Position numbers and translations under genes: made by a program
Part shown: piece by piece, positions 61,218 to 64,000 of the stretch
Layout of the letters: every line of letters starts with the position of its first letter
How positions within the stretch are numbered: position 1 is the first letter of the stretch
Origin: Bordetella pertussis 18323
GTDB lineage: Bacteria > Pseudomonadota > Gammaproteobacteria > Burkholderiales > Burkholderiaceae_B
Direction of reading: 5' to 3'
Assembly: GCF_000306945.1 (NCBI RefSeq)
Contig: NC_018518.1
Coordinates: 620,001 to 684,000, forward strand
Length of the DNA stretch: 64,000 nucleotides
The notes under the pieces: generated by a model
What the model was told of the DNA's origin: nothing
Seen by the model: only the letters and a program-made list of their open reading frames with translations
Database searches by the model: none

Positions 61218-62405
61218 ATGAGGAAGTTCTCCCGCATCGAGCGTTTGCCGCCGTACGTGTTCAATATTACCGGCGAGCTCAAGATGGCGGCACGACGGCG
61301 CGGCGAGGACATCATCGACATGTCGATGGGCAACCCCGATGGCGCGACGCCGCAGCACATCGTCGACAAGCTGGTCGAGGCCTCGACCCGGCCCGATACG
61401 CATGGCTATTCGGTCTCCAAGGGCATCCCGCGCCTGCGCAAGGCGATTTGCGACTGGTACATGCGCCGCTACGCGGTGGAGTTCGACCCGGATTCGGAAG
61501 CCATCGTCACCATCGGCTCGAAGGAGGGCCTGGCGCACCTGATGCTGGCGACGCTGGATCGCGGCGATACGGTGCTGGTGCCCAACCCGAGCTACCCGAT
61601 CCACATCTACGGGGCGGTGATCGCGGGCGCCAACATCCGTTCGGTGCGCATGACGCCCGGCATCGACTTCTTCGAGGAACTCGAACGCGCCGTGCGCGAG
61701 TCGATTCCCAAGCCCAAGATGATGATCCTGGGCTTTCCCAGCAACCCGACCGCGCAGTGCGTCGACCTGTCGTTCTTCGAGCGCGTGGTCGCGCTGGCCA
61801 AGGAGCACGACATCCTGGTGGTGCACGACCTGGCCTACGCCGACGTCTGTTTCGACGGCTATGTCGCGCCGTCCATCATGCAGGTGCCCGGCGCGCGCGA
61901 CGTGGCGGTCGAGTTCTTCACCATGAGCAAGAGCTACAACATGGCCGGCTGGCGCATCGGCTACATGGTCGGCAACCGCGAGCTGGTCGGCGCGCTGGCG
62001 CGCATCAAGAGCTACCATGACTACGGCACGTTCACGCCGATCCAGGTGGCCTCGATCGCGGCGCTGGACGGCCCGCAGGATTGCGTCAACGAGATCGTGG
62101 CGCAATACCAGCGCCGCCGCGACGTGCTGGCGCGCGGCCTGCACGAGGCAGGTTGGAATGTGGAGATCCCGAAGGCGTCCATGTATATCTGGGCGCAGAT
62201 CCCCGAGCCCTACAGGGCGATGGGTTCTTTGGAGTTCGCCAAGCGTGTCCTGTCGGATGCGAAGGTGGCCGTGTCCCCCGGGATCGGCTTCGGCGAGTAT
62301 GGCGACGAGTACGTACGCTTCGCTCTTATCGAAAACGAGCAGCGCACCCGGCAGGCGGTGCGCGGCATCAAGGATATGTTCCGCAAGGACGGTTTGCTTA
62401 AATGA
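61218..62405 (+). CDS. alaC: Alanine aminotransferase AlaC-type (class I/II aminotransferase)
   Basis: A 395-residue PLP enzyme starting [69 protein letters not shown], and the PLP-Lys motif [20 protein letters not shown] are present. It likely makes alanine from pyruvate and glutamate. The stop overlaps hom by 4 bp, giving the alaC-hom-thrC order usual in betaproteobacteria. Confidence 0.92.
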   Translation: MRKFSRIERLPPYVFNITGELKMAARRRGEDIIDMSMGNPDGATPQHIVDKLVEASTRPDTHGYSVSKGIPRLRKAICDWYMRRYAVEFDPDSEAIVTIGSKEGLAHLMLATLDRGDTVLVPNPSYPIHIYGAVIAGANIRSVRMTPGIDFFEELERAVRESIPKPKMMILGFPSNPTAQCVDLSFFERVVALAKEHDILVVHDLAYADVCFDGYVAPSIMQVPGARDVAVEFFTMSKSYNMAGWRIGYMVGNRELVGALARIKSYHDYGTFTPIQVASIAALDGPQDCVNEIVAQYQRRRDVLARGLHEAGWNVEIPKASMYIWAQIPEPYRAMGSLEFAKRVLSDAKVAVSPGIGFGEYGDEYVRFALIENEQRTRQAVRGIKDMFRKDGLLK

Positions 62406-63706
62406 ATCCGATGAAGGTGGGCCTGTTGGGCCTGGGCGTGGTGGGCGGCGGCACCTGGGCGGTGCTGGCGCGTAATGCCGAAGAAATCGCACGGCGCGCC
62501 GGACGGCGCATCGAAGTCAGCCGCATCGCCGTGCGCGACGTGGCCAAGGCGCGCAGCCGCGTCGGGGATGGCGTCGAGATTTCGACCGACGGCTTTGCCC
62601 TGGTGCGCGATCCGGCGGTCGACATCGTGGTCGAATTGATCGGCGGCGATACGCTGGCGCGCGAGCTGGTGCTCGAAGCCATTGCCCAGGGCAAGCATGT
62701 CGTCACCGCCAACAAGGCGCTGCTGGCCAAGCACGGCAACGAGATCTTCGCCGCCGCTTCGGCCCGCGGCGTCATGGTGGCGTTCGAGGCCGCGGTGGCC
62801 GGAGGGGTGCCCATCATCAAGGCGATCCGCGAAGGCCTGACCGCCAACCGCATCGAATGGGTGGCCGGCATCATCAACGGCACCACCAATTTCATCCTGT
62901 CCGAAATGCGCGCCCGCGGGCTGCCGTTCGCCGACGTGCTGGCCGAGGCGCAGCGCCTGGGCTACGCCGAGGCCGACCCCACCTTCGACATCGAAGGCGT
63001 GGACGCCGCGCACAAGCTGACCCTGCTGGCCTCGCTGGCCTTCGGCGTGCCGGTCCAGTTCGACAAGGCCTATGTCGAGGGCATCACGCAACTGGCCCAG
63101 GAGGACATCGCCCACGCCGAGCGCCTGGGCTATCGCATCAAGCTGCTGGGCATCACCAAGCGGCGCGTCGATGGCATCGAGCTGCGCGTGCATCCGACGC
63201 TGGTGCCGGCCGAGCGCTTGCTGGCCAATGTCGAGGGCGCCATGAACGCCGTGCTGGTGCGCGGCGATGCCGTGGGGCCCACGCTGTACTATGGCCAGGG
63301 CGCCGGCGAAGAGCCCACCGCGTCGGCGGTGGTGGCCGACCTGGTCGACGTGACCCGCCTGCACACGGCCGACCCCGGCCACCGCGTGCCGCACCTGGCC
63401 TTCCAGCCCGATGCGCTGTCCGACCTGCAGATCCTGTCGATCGAGGAAGTCAGCACCTCCTATTACCTGCGCATGCGGGTCGACGACCAGCCCGGCGTGC
63501 TGGCCGACATCGCGCGCATCCTGGCCGACCGCTCGATTTCCATCGGTTCGATGATCCAGCAGCCCGCGCGCATCGGCGGCGCCGACATCATCTTCCTGAC
63601 GCACGAAGCCGTCGAAGGCAATGTGAACCAGGCCATCGAGCACATCGAAGCGCTGCCGTTCGTGCGTTCGAAGGTGACGCGCCTGCGCATGGAAAACCTC
63701 ACATGA
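62402..63706 (+). CDS. hom: Homoserine dehydrogenase
   Basis: A 434-residue enzyme that reduces aspartate semialdehyde to homoserine. The NAD(P) fold [31 protein letters not shown], and the substrate region [18 protein letters not shown] and [11 protein letters not shown] are followed by a C-terminal ACT domain ([20 protein letters not shown]) for threonine feedback. It overlaps alaC and thrC by 4 bp each. Confidence 0.96.
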   Translation: MNPMKVGLLGLGVVGGGTWAVLARNAEEIARRAGRRIEVSRIAVRDVAKARSRVGDGVEISTDGFALVRDPAVDIVVELIGGDTLARELVLEAIAQGKHVVTANKALLAKHGNEIFAAASARGVMVAFEAAVAGGVPIIKAIREGLTANRIEWVAGIINGTTNFILSEMRARGLPFADVLAEAQRLGYAEADPTFDIEGVDAAHKLTLLASLAFGVPVQFDKAYVEGITQLAQEDIAHAERLGYRIKLLGITKRRVDGIELRVHPTLVPAERLLANVEGAMNAVLVRGDAVGPTLYYGQGAGEEPTASAVVADLVDVTRLHTADPGHRVPHLAFQPDALSDLQILSIEEVSTSYYLRMRVDDQPGVLADIARILADRSISIGSMIQQPARIGGADIIFLTHEAVEGNVNQAIEHIEALPFVRSKVTRLRMENLT

Positions 63707-64000
63707 AGTACATCTCGACCCGCGGCGGCATGGCCCCGCAGAGTTTCTCCGACATCCTGCTCGAAGGCCTGGCGCCCGACGGCGGGCTGGCCATCCCCGA
63801 GCAGCTGCCGCAAGTCGACGCGGCCACACTGGAGTCCTGGCGCGGGCTCTCGTACGCCGACCTGGCCTTCGAAGTGCTGTCGCTGTTCGCCACCGACATC
63901 CCGGCCGAGGACCTGCGCGGGCTGACGCGCGCAGCCTACCGGCAGGGCGTGTTCAAGAGCGAAGACATCGTCCCGGTGCGCGAGCTGGGGCAGGGGTTGC
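63703..64000 (+). CDS. thrC: Threonine synthase (5' part, continues beyond the window)
   Basis: The first 99 residues ([46 protein letters not shown]) match the N-terminal domain of ThrC, which turns O-phosphohomoserine into threonine. The PLP-binding part lies beyond the window end. The ATG overlaps the hom stop. Confidence 0.95.
   Translation, partial: MKYISTRGGMAPQSFSDILLEGLAPDGGLAIPEQLPQVDAATLESWRGLSYADLAFEVLSLFATDIPAEDLRGLTRAAYRQGVFKSEDIVPVRELGQGL

Overview
The window is GC-rich betaproteobacterial chromosome and almost certainly Bordetella pertussis. It carries four near-identical 1,043-bp IS481 copies, the species' hallmark element. It has four Bug/TctC-type solute receptor genes, a family expanded in Bordetella. 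Several genes show fresh decay, including a urease cluster of the B. bronchiseptica type, in a species known to be urease-negative.

Layout. 1-5.8 kb: end of an unknown membrane protein, amiC, tsaE, fumC, an AEC-type carrier and a Bug receptor. 5.8-12.5 kb: LysR regulator, gamma-glutamyltransferase, then a reverse-strand catabolic operon (CoA-transferase, Bug receptor, acyl-CoA dehydrogenase) cut by IS481 copy 1; an aldehyde dehydrogenase start lies on the far side. 12.7-18.7 kb: ureDAJBCEFG on the reverse strand, with a nonsense codon in ureF and a nickel-ligand His replaced by Arg in UreC. 19.3-20.7 kb: broken merR and ferredoxin genes, a GFA-family gene and tRNA-Ser(GGA). 20.7-25.8 kb: GntR regulator, IS481 copy 2, a frameshifted lysR, a TRAP-type binding protein and IS481 copy 3.

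26-34.2 kb is the replication-initiation block: yidC, yidD, rnpA and rpmH read left, dnaA, dnaN and gyrB read right, with a perfect DnaA box before dnaA. 34-42.4 kb: IclR regulator divergent from an amidase and Bug receptor pair, acylphosphatase, hydroxyacid oxidase, AraC/GyrI regulator, M14 peptidase and a GNAT. IS481 copy 4 follows, then a Rieske oxygenase, an acyltransferase, and a Bug receptor divergent from an IclR regulator. 48-64 kb is housekeeping: xseB-ispA-dxs, folE2, rpsF-priB-rpsR-rplI, a kinase-like gene overlapping dnaB, a BASS-type carrier, a pdxA-like gene, phoH, bcp, a Mth938-like gene, and alaC-hom-thrC joined by 4-bp overlaps.

I found no clearly new system. The most notable signals are the double lesion in urease, the IS481 junctions (mismatched target duplications, stop codons supplied by the CTAG target, a deletion scar), a small cluster of decayed regulatory and redox genes, and well-formed palindromes in two IclR divergent promoters.
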